Shown here one piece after another: positions 10,473 to 20,463 of a stretch of 64,000 nucleotides of DNA. The translations under genes were made by a program, and so were the position numbers. The stretch comes from Burkholderia gladioli (GTDB taxonomy: Bacteria > Pseudomonadota > Gammaproteobacteria > Burkholderiales > Burkholderiaceae), in NCBI RefSeq assembly GCF_000959725.1, contig NZ_CP009323.1, positions 682,001 through 746,000 on the forward strand, read 5' to 3'. Positions within the stretch are counted from its first letter, which is position 1, and every line of letters starts with the position of its first letter. The notes below the pieces were generated by a model. It was not told the DNA's origin, searched no databases, and worked only from the letters and a program-made list of their open reading frames with translations.

Positions 10473-11513
10473 ATGACCGACTCCGCTATCCATCCTCCCG
10501 CCATCACGCACGGCGGCAATCCGCACGACGCCGCGCAGCGCTATGGCATCCCGCTCGCACGCTGGCTCGATCTCTCGACCGGCATCAACCCGATCGGTTA
10601 CCCGGTGCCGCCGATGCCGGCCGAGGCCTGGCGCCGGCTGCCCGGCGACGAGGCACCGCTGGCCGCGCTGGCCGCGCGCTACTACGGCGCGCCCGACGCC
10701 GCGCACGTGCTGGCGGTGGCCGGCAGCCAGGCCGCGATCCGCGCGCTGCCCGCGCTGCTCGAGCCCGGCATCGCCGGCGTCGCGCCGCTGGCCTACAGCG
10801 AATACGCGCCGGCCTTCCTGCGCCACGGCCACACGCTGGCGACGCTCGATGCCGACGCGACCCTGCTGCCGCCATCGATGCGTTACGTGATCGTCGGCAA
10901 TCCCAACAATCCGACCGCCGAGCGCCTCACGCGCGAGCGCCTGCTGGGCTGGCACGCGCAACTGGCCGCGCGCGGCGGCGCCCTGATCGTCGACGAGGCC
11001 TTCGCCGATACCAGCGGCGAGGATACGCTGGCCGCCGATGCCGGCCGCGACGGCCTGTTCGTGCTGCGCTCGATCGGCAAGTTCTTCGGACTGGCCGGCG
11101 TGCGCGCCGGCTTCGTGCTGGCCGCGCCGCTGCCGCTCGCGCGGCTGCGCGCCGAGCTCGGTGCCTGGACCGTCAGCGGCCCGGCGCGGCACGCCGTGTC
11201 GGCCGCGCTGGCCGACCGGGGCTGGCAGAAGGCCACGCGCGAGCGCCTGGCGGCCGACGGCGAGCGGCTCGCGGAACTGCTGCGCCTGCACGGCTTCGCG
11301 GTGCGCGCCACCCCGCTGTTCTGCTGGACCGACGATCCGCGCGCCTGGGCGCTGCATGAGGCGCTCGCCACTCAAGGCGTCTGGACGCGTTTCTTCGCGC
11401 AGGCGCCGAGCCTGCGGATCGGCTTGCCGGGGATCGAGGAGGAATGGCTGCGGCTCGAGGATGCGCTGGACCATTACGCGGCTACCGCCGCGTACGGCGC
11501 AGCCGGGCGCTGA
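10473..11513 (+). CDS. Threonine-phosphate decarboxylase (PLP enzyme)
   Basis: 346 residues of fold-type I aminotransferase sequence. It begins with THGGNPHDAAQRYGIPLARWLDLSTGINPIG, here split as THGGNPHDAAQRYG and LDLSTGINPIG, which is typical of the cobalamin CobC/CobD decarboxylases. The PLP lysine is in RSIGKFFGLAGVRAGF, and the NPNNPT motif is present. It makes aminopropanol phosphate for CbiB, the preceding gene. It is called cobD in Salmonella and cobC in Pseudomonas naming, so I leave the symbol blank. It is 105 bases after cbiB and 3 bases before btuF. Confidence 0.9.
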   Translation: MTDSAIHPPAITHGGNPHDAAQRYGIPLARWLDLSTGINPIGYPVPPMPAEAWRRLPGDEAPLAALAARYYGAPDAAHVLAVAGSQAAIRALPALLEPGIAGVAPLAYSEYAPAFLRHGHTLATLDADATLLPPSMRYVIVGNPNNPTAERLTRERLLGWHAQLAARGGALIVDEAFADTSGEDTLAADAGRDGLFVLRSIGKFFGLAGVRAGFVLAAPLPLARLRAELGAWTVSGPARHAVSAALADRGWQKATRERLAADGERLAELLRLHGFAVRATPLFCWTDDPRAWALHEALATQGVWTRFFAQAPSLRIGLPGIEEEWLRLEDALDHYAATAAYGAAGR

Positions 11514-11516
11514 TCG

Positions 11517-12500
11517 ATGCGCGCGCAAGCCATGCTTGGTCGAAGCTTCGCTGGCGGGCTGCTCGCGGCGCTGCTTGCCGTGCCGCTCGTCGCGCCGGTT
11601 GCCGCCGCGGCTGCCTCGGTCGCCTCGGCAAGCTCGCCGGCAGCCGCATCGGCAGCCGCGACGAACGCCATCACCGTCATCGACGACGTCGGCCGAACCG
11701 TCACCTTGCCCGCGCCGGCCAGGCGCGTGATCAGCGTCGCGCCGCACGCCACCGAGCTGCTTTATGCAGCGGGCGGCGGCGCCGCGATGGTCGGCGCGGT
11801 GTCCTATAGCGACTACCCCGAAGCGGCGCGCGCGCTGCCGCGCGTCGGCGACAACCGCTCGCTCGACCTGGAGCGCATCGTCGCGCTCAAGCCGGACCTG
11901 ATCGTGGTCTGGCGTCACGGCAACGCCGACCGACAGACCGCGCAGTTGGCGGCGCTCGGCATCCCGCTCTACTTCAGCGAACCGAAACGGCTCGACGACG
12001 TGGCCGTCTCGCTCGACAAGCTCGGCCGGTTGCTCGGCACGCGCGAGCAGGCCGACCGGGCCGCCGCCGACTACCGGCAGCGCATCGCGGCGCTGCGCGC
12101 GCGTTATTCGGCCAGGCCGCCGGTCACCGTGTTCCTGCAGATCTGGGACCGGCCGCTGACCACCTTGAACGGCGCGCAGATCGTCAGCGACGTGCTCAGG
12201 CTGTGCGGCGGCCGCAACGTGTTCGCGGCGCTGCAGCCGGTCGCACCGACCGTCAGCGACGAGGCCGTGCTGGCCGCCGATCCCGAGGCGATCGTCGCCA
12301 CCGCGCAAGGCGCCACCGCCAGCGACGCGAGCCTGCCGAGCCTCGATCGCTGGCGCCGCTGGCCGTCGCTGGCGGCGGTCGCGCGCGGCAACCTGTTCGC
12401 GGTCGACGGCGATTGGCTGACACGGCCGACGACGCGGCTCGCGCTCGGCGCGGAACAGGTCTGTCGGGATCTGGAAACGGCGCGCGAGCGGCGCCGCTGA
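11517..12500 (+). CDS. btuF: Cobalamin-binding periplasmic protein (ABC transporter)
   Basis: 327 residues. An N-terminal signal peptide (hydrophobic run to PVAAAAA, about residues 9-35) is followed by an Ala/Ser linker and a Fe-siderophore/cobalamin binding-protein fold: RRVISVAPHATELLYAAGGG, VGDNRSLDLERIVALKPDLIVVW. It would deliver corrinoids to the BtuCD transporter, whose genes lie 2.5 kb to the right on the other strand. It starts 3 bases after the decarboxylase stop and converges with the phosphatase gene, 16 bases away. Confidence 0.9.
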   Translation: MRAQAMLGRSFAGGLLAALLAVPLVAPVAAAAASVASASSPAAASAAATNAITVIDDVGRTVTLPAPARRVISVAPHATELLYAAGGGAAMVGAVSYSDYPEAARALPRVGDNRSLDLERIVALKPDLIVVWRHGNADRQTAQLAALGIPLYFSEPKRLDDVAVSLDKLGRLLGTREQADRAAADYRQRIAALRARYSARPPVTVFLQIWDRPLTTLNGAQIVSDVLRLCGGRNVFAALQPVAPTVSDEAVLAADPEAIVATAQGATASDASLPSLDRWRRWPSLAAVARGNLFAVDGDWLTRPTTRLALGAEQVCRDLETARERRR

Positions 12501-12516
12501 AAACGGCACGGGGCGC

Positions 12517-13113
12517 TCAGCCGAGCGTCTCGTCCCACTGAATCAGTTGCCAGCCGCGCGCATCGCGCGAGAAGCGCACCAGGCCGCCATAGGCGATCGC
12601 GCGCGTGAGCAGGCTGTCGAGCGGCACGTCGAGCCACAGCGAGGCCAGCGCGCGGATCACGCCGGCATGGGTGACGAGGATCGCGTTCGCGTCCTCGGGC
12701 AGCGACGCGGCGAACGGCAGCGCGAACGACTCCACGCGCGCCACGAACTGCGCGGCGCTCTCGCCGCCATGCTCGCGAGCGCCCATCAGGTCGGACTGCC
12801 AACGATCGAGCGCGGCCGCGCCGATCTCGTCCCAGCGCCGCATCTCCCAGGTACCGAAATCGATCTCGCGCAGGCGCGCGTCGAGCCGCACCGGACGCGC
12901 CGCGAGCACGCCGATCGCCTGCGCGACCGAGGCGCAGCGCTGCAGCGGGCTCGCCAGGATCGCCTTGGGCCAATCCACCTGCGCCGCGCGCAGCCGCGCC
13001 GCGATCGCGGCCGCCTCGACGGCTGCCTCGCCCGCAAGCGGCAGGTCGGACGCGCCGTAGCAGATACCGGCCTCGACGGCCGGCACAGGATGACGGATCA
13101 GGACGAGGTCCAT
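12517..13113 (-). CDS. Alpha-ribazole phosphatase / histidine phosphatase family
   Basis: 198 residues. The phosphohistidine motif is at the very N terminus (VLIRHPVP), with the second catalytic region ILVTHAGVIRAL near residue 150. In this setting it should remove the phosphate from alpha-ribazole phosphate (or adenosylcobalamin phosphate) in nucleotide-loop assembly; it corresponds to Salmonella CobC. The usual RHG triad is RHP here, which is common in this subfamily. The start at 13113 overlaps the end of cobS by 16 bases, so it is the last gene of the btuB-led leftward run. Confidence 0.87.
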   Translation of the reverse strand: MDLVLIRHPVPAVEAGICYGASDLPLAGEAAVEAAAIAARLRAAQVDWPKAILASPLQRCASVAQAIGVLAARPVRLDARLREIDFGTWEMRRWDEIGAAALDRWQSDLMGAREHGGESAAQFVARVESFALPFAASLPEDANAILVTHAGVIRALASLWLDVPLDSLLTRAIAYGGLVRFSRDARGWQLIQWDETLG

Positions 13114-13856
13114 CCGAGCACCGTGAGGTAGATCGCCAGCTCGGAAAGCTGCTGCGCGAAGCCGAGGCAGTCGCCGGTATAACCGCCAAGCCGACGCCGC
13201 AGGTAACGCGCCAGCAGCGCGCGCACCACCAGCAGCGCGGCCAGCGCCGCGAGGCCCGCGCGCCAGTCCGGCCAGAACAGCCAGGGCAGGCCGCACAGCG
13301 CCGCGAACCCGAAGGCACCCGCCGACATCCGCTGCGCGACCGGCCGCGCCTTGCCCTCCTCGCGCGCGTAGTCGAGCGTCATCAGCAGGCTGACCGCGGC
13401 GACGCGGCTCGCCGCATGCGCGGCCAGCAGGGTCCAGGCCGCGCGCAGCGGCGGCAGCGCCGCGAGCGCTTGCCACTTCAGGGCCAGCGCCAGCACCAGC
13501 GCGACCGCGCCGAAGCTGCCGATGCGCGAATCGCGCATGATGCGCAGCACGTCCTCGCGCGTGTAGCCGCCGCCGAAGCCGTCGCAGCTATCGGCGAGCC
13601 CGTCCTCGTGGAACGCGCCGGTGGCCACCAGGCTGGCGGCCATCGACAGCAGCACCGCCACGCCCGGCGGCCAGATGCGCGCGGCGAGCAGATACACGCC
13701 GGCGGCCAGCGCGCCCACGCAGACGCCGACCAGCGGGAAATAACGCGCCGCCTGATCGAGATCGCCGGCCGCGTAGCCGATGCGCCGCGGCACCGGCACG
13801 CGCGTGAAATAACCCAGCGCGACGAAGAAATAACGGCATTCGGATCGCCAGCGCAT
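13098..13856 (-). CDS. cobS: Adenosylcobinamide-GDP ribazoletransferase (cobalamin synthase)
   Basis: 252 residues, mostly membrane-embedded. It carries the diagnostic acidic motif FHEDGLADSCDGFGGG and the FFVALGYFTRVPVPRR N terminus. CobS joins AdoCbi-GDP with alpha-ribazole to finish the nucleotide loop at the inner membrane. It lies 13 bases after cobT and overlaps the phosphatase gene downstream. The start ATG at 13856 gives the normal family length. Confidence 0.94.
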   Translation of the reverse strand: MRWRSECRYFFVALGYFTRVPVPRRIGYAAGDLDQAARYFPLVGVCVGALAAGVYLLAARIWPPGVAVLLSMAASLVATGAFHEDGLADSCDGFGGGYTREDVLRIMRDSRIGSFGAVALVLALALKWQALAALPPLRAAWTLLAAHAASRVAAVSLLMTLDYAREEGKARPVAQRMSAGAFGFAALCGLPWLFWPDWRAGLAALAALLVVRALLARYLRRRLGGYTGDCLGFAQQLSELAIYLTVLGWTSS

Positions 13857-13869
13857 GCCTATTCCCGGC

Positions 13870-14925
13870 TCAGGCATCTTCGCGGTTCGCGACGCCGGCC
13901 GCCTCGAAGCTGGCCATCTCGTCGAGGAAAGCGGTGGCCGCGCGCAGCAGCGGCAGCGCGAGCGCGGCGCCGGTGCCCTCGCCCAGGCGCAGGTCGAGCG
14001 CGAGCAGCGGCGCCGCGCCGAAATGCTGGAGCATGCGGCGATGGCCGTTCTCGTCGGAGACATGCGAGAACACGCAGTAGTCGAGCACCGCCGGCTGCAG
14101 CGCGGCGGCCACCAGCAGCGCCGAGCTGGCGATGAAACCGTCAACCAGGATCGCCATGCGCGCCTGCGCGGCCGCCAGGAAGGCGCCCGTCATCATCGCG
14201 ATCTCGAAGCCGCCGAAGGTGGCCAGCACCTCGAGCGGCGCCTGTGCCTCGGAATGGCGCGCCAGCGCCGCCTCGAGCACGGCGCGCTTGCGGGCCAGCC
14301 CCTGGTCGTCGAGGCCGGTGCCGCGCCCCACGCACTCAGCCAGCGGCAGGCCGACCAGGCGACTCATCAGGCAGGCCGCGGCCGAGGTATTGGCGATGCC
14401 CATCTCGCCGAAGCCGATCACCGTGGTGCCGAGCGCCGCATGATGCGCGACGCGCGCGGCACCGGCCGCCAGCGCCGCGTGCAGCTGCGCCTCGCTCATC
14501 GCCGGCTCCTGCGCGAAGTTGCGCGTGCCCGCCGCGACCGGCACCGCGATCAGCTGCGGCGAGGCCGGCAGCGGCGTGGCCACGCCCGCGTCGACGATCT
14601 CCAGCTCGCAGCCGGCCAGCTTCGAGAAGGCATTGATGGCCGCGCCGCCGGCCAGGAAGTTCGCCACCATCTGGGCGGTGACCGCCTGCGGATAAGGGCT
14701 CACGCCCTCGGCCGCGATGCCGTGGTCGGCCGCGAACACGATCGTCACCGGCCGCTCGATGCGCGGCCGGGTGCTGCGCTGGATCCGGCCCAGTTGCAGG
14801 GCGAGTGCTTCCAGCTTGCCGAGGCTGCCGGGCGGCTTGGTCTTGGTGTCGATCAGGTGCTGCAGCGTGGCGCTCAGCGTGTCGTCGAGCGCTTCGAGCT
14901 TCGGGACGGTATAGGTCGGGTTCAT
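13870..14925 (-). CDS. cobT: Nicotinate-nucleotide--dimethylbenzimidazole phosphoribosyltransferase
   Basis: 351 residues, the usual length. CobT makes alpha-ribazole phosphate from nicotinate mononucleotide and a benzimidazole base. Conserved blocks are TKPPGSLGKLE, FAADHGIAAEGVSPYPQ, GEMGIANTSAAA and the catalytic-glutamate region near the C terminus (LDLRLGEGTGAALAL). It heads the cobT-cobS-phosphatase part of the leftward run, 79 bases after btuD. Confidence 0.95.
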   Translation of the reverse strand: MNPTYTVPKLEALDDTLSATLQHLIDTKTKPPGSLGKLEALALQLGRIQRSTRPRIERPVTIVFAADHGIAAEGVSPYPQAVTAQMVANFLAGGAAINAFSKLAGCELEIVDAGVATPLPASPQLIAVPVAAGTRNFAQEPAMSEAQLHAALAAGAARVAHHAALGTTVIGFGEMGIANTSAAACLMSRLVGLPLAECVGRGTGLDDQGLARKRAVLEAALARHSEAQAPLEVLATFGGFEIAMMTGAFLAAAQARMAILVDGFIASSALLVAAALQPAVLDYCVFSHVSDENGHRRMLQHFGAAPLLALDLRLGEGTGAALALPLLRAATAFLDEMASFEAAGVANREDA

Positions 14926-15004
14926 GCGGCGTTCTTCGGTTCGGTTGGAGGCTGGCGCGTCGGGCGCACAGGCTCGGGTGGGCGGGTCGACAGGTGGAGA
15001 GGAT

Positions 15005-15852
<848 letters not shown>

Positions 15853-15856
<4 letters not shown>

Positions 15857-16905
15857 CGTCCCGGCCCGCGCAACAGCATCCACAGGAACACCGGCACGCC
15901 GATCAGCGCCGTCATCGCGCCGACCGGCAATTGGGCTGGCGCGATCACGGTGCGCGCCACCAGGTCGGCCGCCATCACCGCCGTGCCGCCGGCGAGCGCC
16001 GCGGCCGGCAGCAGCATGCGCTGGTCGTTGCCGAAGGCGAGCCGCAAGCCGTGCGGCACCACCAGGCCGATGAAGCCGATGGTGCCGGCCGTGGTGACCG
16101 AGGCCGCGGCAGCCAGCGAGGCGATCAGGTAGAGACGCAGCCGCAGCCGCGCGACCGGCACGCCCAGCGCGGCGGCGCCGAGCTCGCCGCGCAGCAGCAC
16201 GTTCAGCTGCGGCGCGACCGGCAGCGCCGCGAGCAGCGCGCAGGCCAGCGCGGCCAGTGCGAACCAGGGCGGCGCCGCGCTGCCGAGATCGCCGGCCAGC
16301 CAGAACACCATGCCGCGCAGGCGGCTGTCGGGCGCGATCGACAGCATCAGCGTGATCAGCGCGCCCCAGCCGGCGGCCACCACCACGCCGGTGAGCAGCA
16401 GGCGCGGCGAGGCCTCGCGCACGGTATCGCGCACAGTGCCGCGCGCCGGGCCGAGCCTGAGCGAGCGATGCGCGAGGCCGAGCACCAGCGCGACCGACAG
16501 CAGCGCGCCCGCGAACGAGGCGGCATCGACCCACCACCAGGCGGCGCCCGCGATCATGGCCGCCAGCGCGAACCCGGCCGCGCCGCCCGAGACGCCGAGT
16601 ACATAGGGCTCGGCCAGCGGATTGCGCAGCAGCACCTGCAGCAGCGCGCCCGCCAACGCCAGCAGGGCACCGCAGCCGAAGCCGGCCAGCGCGCGCGGCA
16701 GGCGCAGCGTGCGCACGATCTCGCCGGCCAGGGGATCGCCGCCGGCCGGCGTGAACAGCGCGCCCAGCACCTGTCGCGGCGGGATCGGCACGCTGCCGAG
16801 CGTCAGCGCGGCCACCAGCACCAGGGCGGCGGCCAGCGCGAGCGCGGCCCAGATCGCCCAGGCGCGGCCGCGCGTCATGCTCGCCGTGCGCGCGAACGTG
16901 TTCAA
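15853..16905 (-). CDS. btuC: Corrinoid ABC transporter permease (FecCD/BtuC family)
   Basis: 350 residues, with about ten hydrophobic segments of the FecCD type. Family blocks LRLPRALAGFGCGALLALAGALLQ and NPLAEPYVLGVSGGAA are present (residues about 65-110). It would form the membrane channel for B12 with BtuD and receive substrate from BtuF. It starts 48 bases after btuB and overlaps btuD by 4 bases. ATG 16878 is a possible alternative start. Confidence 0.9.
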
Positions 16906-16953
16906 GCGGGGTTCCTCGCGAAGCTCATGCCTGCGCCGTGCGCGACGTCATGG

Positions 16954-18972
16954 CTAGCGCCAGCCGATCGTGACGTAGGCGCCGCGCCGCGGCGTGTTGT
17001 ACCCGTAGGCAAGCTGGTAGTCCTTGTCGAGCAGGTTGTCGAGATGCGCGCTCACGTACCACGCCTTGGTGATGTCGTAGCGCGCCGTCAGGTTCACCAC
17101 GCCGTAGCCGCCGAGCGTCTGCGCGCTGTCGCTGCGCGCGCCGCTCAGCAGCCACTCGGCACCGACGCGCCAGCCGCCGAACGGATGGCTGGCCGAGAAC
17201 GACGCGAAGCGCCGCGCGTGCCGCAGCAGGTCCTGGTCGCCGCTCTGGTCGACCGGGTTCTGGAAGGTCGCCGAGGCGTGCAGGTCGGTCTTGCCCAGAT
17301 GCCCCTGCCACGAGCCCTCGATGCCCTGCACCTTGGCGCGCCCGACGTTCTGCGCCGTATAGACCAGGCCCGACGCATCGGGCTCGTACTGGATCAGGTT
17401 CGCGTAGCGCGTCTGGAACAGGCTCAGCCGCATCACGCCCAGCGCGTCCGAGGCATATTGCAGCGCGGCCTCGATCGAATGGCTGCGCTCGGGCACCAGC
17501 GCGGGATTGCCGGCATCGGGGTAGTACAGGTCGTTGAAGGTCGGCGCGCGAAACGCATCCGAATAGCTCGCCGTGACCTTCCAGTGCTCGCCCAGGTCGT
17601 ATCCGTAGCCGAGATAGTAGCTGTTCGCGCCGCCGAAATCCGAATACTGGTCGCGCCGCAGGTTGGCCTGCACCTGGCTGTTGCCGAAGCGGCCCGTGTA
17701 GCCGAGCCAGCCGGAATTCACGTGCCGCTGCGGCGCCGAGTAGACATCGGAAGCGAAGGCCTGGTCGAGCCGCTCGTAGCCGGCCTGGATGGCCTGGCCG
17801 CGCGCCACCGTGAAATCGTTCTGCCAGCTGTACTGGCGGTTGTCGGTGTTGAAGTGGTCGGTGTAGGCGCCGTTCAGCCAGCTCTGGCTGCGGTCGTTGC
17901 CGCTCGACACACGCAGGTGGGTGGTCCACCAGTCGGTCAGCTTGCCCTCGGCGTGCGCCGAGATCTGCTGCACGCGGCTGTAGAGCGTGTTGAGATCGGT
18001 CGTGGCCTGCCCGAAGGGGTTGTCGTAGCTGTTCTCGCCGTTCGACTGGAAGTAGTCGAGGCCCGCGCGCCAGCCGTTCGCGAAACGATGCTTGAGCGAG
18101 GCCGAGAGACTCTCGTTCAGGTTGCCGTTCGCGTTCGGATTGGCGCCCGGCTGCTGCACCGGGTCGATCGCCGAGAAGCCGTCGGTCTTGTCGCGCGACA
18201 GCGACAGCGAGAAGGTGGTGCTGCCGTCCGCATCGAGCCGGCCCGAGACGCCGGCCTGCTGCGACTGCGTGTGATAGCTGCCGTAGCCGGCCGAGAAATA
18301 GAAGCGCGGCGGATGATTGCCGCCGTCGCGCGTGAACACCTGCACCACGCCGCCGATCGCGCCCGAGCCGTACAGCGAGGAGACGTTGCCGTTGACGATC
18401 TCGACGTGGTCGATCTGCTCGAGCGTGAGCTGGCTCAGTTGCGCGGCGCCGAGGCTGGCCGAATCGACGCGCACGCCGTCGATCAGCAGCAGCGACTGGT
18501 TCGACTGCGCGCCGCGCAGGAACAGCGAGGTGTTCGAGCCGGGGCCGCCGTTGCGCACGATCTGCGCGCCGGGTGCGAACGCGAGCAGGCCAGGAAGATC
18601 GGACGCGCTGCTGTGTTCGATGTCCTCGCGCGTGAAGAGGGTGGTTTGCGGCAGCGCGTCGGCGAGCTTCTGCGCGCCGCGGCTCGCGCTCACCACCACC
18701 GAGTCGAGCGCGACCGGCGCGGCGGGATCGGCGGACGATGCGGCGCTGGATGAAGCCGTGGCGGTGGACGCAACGGCGGCGCGGTCGCTGCTTCGCGCGA
18801 CGGACGGCGCGGCGGCGGAGCCCGTGGCATCGCTGGCGGCGCTGGCATCGCTGGCGGCGGCTATATCAGACGCGCGGGACGCGCCCTGCGCAACCTGGGC
18901 GAGCGACAGGCAAGGCAGCCCGCAAGCCGCGAGCAGGGCGGCGCGGACAAACGCGGTGAACATCGGGAACAT
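16954..18972 (-). CDS. btuB: TonB-dependent vitamin B12 receptor
   Basis: 672 residues. A signal peptide ends near LSLAQ. It is followed by an unusual Ala/Ser-rich linker of about 60 residues, then the TonB-box-like DSVVVSASR, the plug domain (LRGAQSNQSLLLIDGVRVDS) and a 22-strand-type barrel ending in a terminal aromatic/Arg (VTIGWR). It imports cobalamin across the outer membrane. It is the first gene after the cobalamin riboswitch. ATG 18972 was chosen because it directly precedes the signal peptide; the frame stays open through the riboswitch, which is why a longer call should be resisted. Confidence 0.92.
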   Translation of the reverse strand: MFPMFTAFVRAALLAACGLPCLSLAQVAQGASRASDIAAASDASAASDATGSAAAPSVARSSDRAAVASTATASSSAASSADPAAPVALDSVVVSASRGAQKLADALPQTTLFTREDIEHSSASDLPGLLAFAPGAQIVRNGGPGSNTSLFLRGAQSNQSLLLIDGVRVDSASLGAAQLSQLTLEQIDHVEIVNGNVSSLYGSGAIGGVVQVFTRDGGNHPPRFYFSAGYGSYHTQSQQAGVSGRLDADGSTTFSLSLSRDKTDGFSAIDPVQQPGANPNANGNLNESLSASLKHRFANGWRAGLDYFQSNGENSYDNPFGQATTDLNTLYSRVQQISAHAEGKLTDWWTTHLRVSSGNDRSQSWLNGAYTDHFNTDNRQYSWQNDFTVARGQAIQAGYERLDQAFASDVYSAPQRHVNSGWLGYTGRFGNSQVQANLRRDQYSDFGGANSYYLGYGYDLGEHWKVTASYSDAFRAPTFNDLYYPDAGNPALVPERSHSIEAALQYASDALGVMRLSLFQTRYANLIQYEPDASGLVYTAQNVGRAKVQGIEGSWQGHLGKTDLHASATFQNPVDQSGDQDLLRHARRFASFSASHPFGGWRVGAEWLLSGARSDSAQTLGGYGVVNLTARYDITKAWYVSAHLDNLLDKDYQLAYGYNTPRRGAYVTIGWR

Positions 18973-19047
18973 CCTGTGGATTCGCGCGGCCCTGCCTCCC
19001 CGCAGCGCCGCCTCCGGAAGCGCGCAGGCCGCGCGCTTCCCCGCTTC

Positions 19048-19306
19048 GGCCGGTATCCGGGCTGGCGACCAGCCCACCCCCGCCTTCCCGCGCGAACCAG
19101 GCGCGCAGTGGCCACGGCGGCCCTCGTTCGCGTGAGGGCCGCCATCGAGGGGCGGCTTGCGCCAGGATCGCCAGCGCGATCGACGCGGTCGCTTACCGTT
19201 GCGGGGGCAGCGCAGGTTGGCATGCCGCGCGGGCATTGCTCCCTGCTTCCCGTTTAACCGCGCGCGCCCTCGTCGAGGCCGCGCGCGAGCACCGAAGCGG
19301 CGCCAG
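19048..19306 (-). promoter_or_regulatory. Cobalamin (AdoCbl) riboswitch upstream of btuB
   Basis: Read on the minus strand, the leader holds the B12-box core GCTGCCCCCGCAACGGTAA (19193-19213 region). It is preceded by a CGGTGCTCGCG-type 5' box near 19300 and a GGGAAnnnGGG-like segment, and followed about 130 bases later by a GCCCGGATACCGGCC box at 19048-19064. These are the ordered conserved elements of the cobalamin riboswitch class. It ends about 75 bases before the btuB ATG and would repress the btuB-btuC-btuD-cobT-cobS run when B12 is plentiful. The 5' boundary is approximate. Confidence 0.93.
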
Positions 19307-19486
19307 TGTAGGAGCGCCCCCGGGCAGCGTCAAGAAACGCGCGTCGGACGCACGCAACGCCGGCAAAACGGCATTTCCCGTGTCACTTCGCGGCAAGAAG
19401 GGGGGTGGTTACGTCTGGATACGTTACAAAAGTCGGTACAAGGCGCTTTCCGCGCTAAAATGCCCGGTCTTTAGAGGACGCAGCAG

Positions 19487-19843
19487 ATGCTCAACGAACT
19501 CGAAACCCTATCCCAGAACATTGGCCGCCTGATTGCGCTGAACCAACGCCATCACACGGAACGGCTCGCGCTCGAGGAGCAAGTCGCGCAATTGCGCGCG
19601 CAAGCCGAAGCCGTGCGCGTCGAGCTCGATCAGTTGCGCGACGAACGCAACGGCCTGGTCGCCGAGCGCGATGCGCTGTCGGCGAAGATCGACGATGCGC
19701 AGATCAAGCTCAACGCGATCCTCGAGAAGCTGCCGCGCACGCGCCAGGCCGCCGACGGCGACAGCCAGCTCGACCTGCTCGGCGGCGGCGAGGCTGCCGG
19801 CAACGGCGGCGACGACGCGGCCAGCCACGGAGAACATGCATGA
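19487..19843 (+). CDS. ZapB-like coiled-coil cell-division protein
   Basis: 118 residues, nearly all heptad-like coiled coil for the first 85 (LNELETLSQNIGRLIALNQ, then repeated Glu/Leu/Gln/Arg patterns), then an acidic Gly/Ala tail. It resembles the small ZapB/TIGR02449-type proteins found before zapA. Its last 4 bases overlap the zapA start (ATGA), which supports a joint role in Z-ring organisation. A TAAAAT -10 candidate (19456-19461) and an AGAGGA ribosome site lie upstream. Confidence 0.75.
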   Translation: MLNELETLSQNIGRLIALNQRHHTERLALEEQVAQLRAQAEAVRVELDQLRDERNGLVAERDALSAKIDDAQIKLNAILEKLPRTRQAADGDSQLDLLGGGEAAGNGGDDAASHGEHA

Positions 19844-20154
19844 GCAGCAAGCAGATCGAAGTCTCGATTCTCGGCCAGGCCTATCGCCTCGCCTGCTCGC
19901 CGGAAACCGAAGCAGCCCTGCTCGAGGCGGTCGCGCGCGTCGACGCCGAGATGTCGAAGATCCGCGCCAACAGCTCGGTGCGCGGCACCGATCGGATCGC
20001 GGTGATGGCCGCGCTGTCGCTCGCCTCGGAGTTGCTTCGCCTGCAACAGAGCGTTCGTCACGGCGAGGCATTTCCCGCGGAAGAAATCCGGCGTACAATG
20101 CGCCACATGAATGAACAGCTCGGCGCGGTACTGGCCCAGCACGAGTCGCGGTAA
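19840..20154 (+). CDS. zapA: Cell division protein ZapA
   Basis: 104 residues. The N terminus SSKQIEVSILGQAYRLAC matches the ZapA fold's opening strands, followed by a long helix (DRIAVMAALSLASELLRLQQ). ZapA binds FtsZ and promotes protofilament bundling. It overlaps the ZapB-like gene by 4 bases and is followed by the 6S RNA gene, the common proteobacterial order zapA-ssrS. Confidence 0.9.
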   Translation: MSSKQIEVSILGQAYRLACSPETEAALLEAVARVDAEMSKIRANSSVRGTDRIAVMAALSLASELLRLQQSVRHGEAFPAEEIRRTMRHMNEQLGAVLAQHESR

Positions 20155-20237
20155 GCAGCGCGGCGCGGCGGACAAGCCAGCGGCTGCACCGAAGTAAGCG
20201 GTTCATGCGAATTCGTTTCACAAGATCGGATTCACTA

Positions 20238-20428
20238 GGTTCTCTCAGCTTCCCTGCCTGGTTCGCCAAGGTCATATATTCCTTGAACCAATGCCATGTG
20301 CACGGTTGCGGAAATTTGTAGCACGGGCGCGCGCGTCACTCTGTCTGATGTACCCGAAGTGCTGCTAACTGCGACCAATTCTGAACCTCAGGTTCAGGAT
20401 GCCGGCCTAGCGGCCAAGGCGGGGACCT
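20238..20428 (+). ncRNA. ssrS: 6S RNA
   Basis: About 190 nt, placed by three lines of sequence evidence. It follows zapA, the conserved position. The stretch CTAACTGCGACCAATTC resembles the 3' strand of the E. coli central bubble, including the shared ACTGCGAC. A strong 3' hairpin (CTGAACC-TCA-GGTTCAG) is followed by a segment whose end, GGGGACC, pairs with the 5' GGTTCTC at 20238 to close the rod. 6S RNA binds sigma70 RNA polymerase and represses transcription in stationary phase. Both ends are predicted from pairing, not mapped. Confidence 0.87.
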
Positions 20429-20433
20429 ATTCG

Positions 20434-20463
20434 ACGGCATCGGACCAGTTCCGATGCCGTTTT
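20434..20463 (+). terminator. Intrinsic terminator after 6S RNA
   Basis: ACGGCATCGGA pairs with TCCGATGCCGT across a short loop and is followed by TTTTC. It lies six bases after the predicted 6S 3' end. Confidence 0.85.

Noticed and set aside
9435..12509. A 1024-codon minus-strand frame opposite cbiB, the decarboxylase and btuF
   Set aside because: It is antisense to three clear cobalamin genes, is low-complexity Arg/Gly/His-rich, and arises from codon-position GC bias.
16954..19236. BtuB start upstream of 18972
   Set aside because: The extension is translated from the cobalamin riboswitch and places the signal peptide far from the N terminus.
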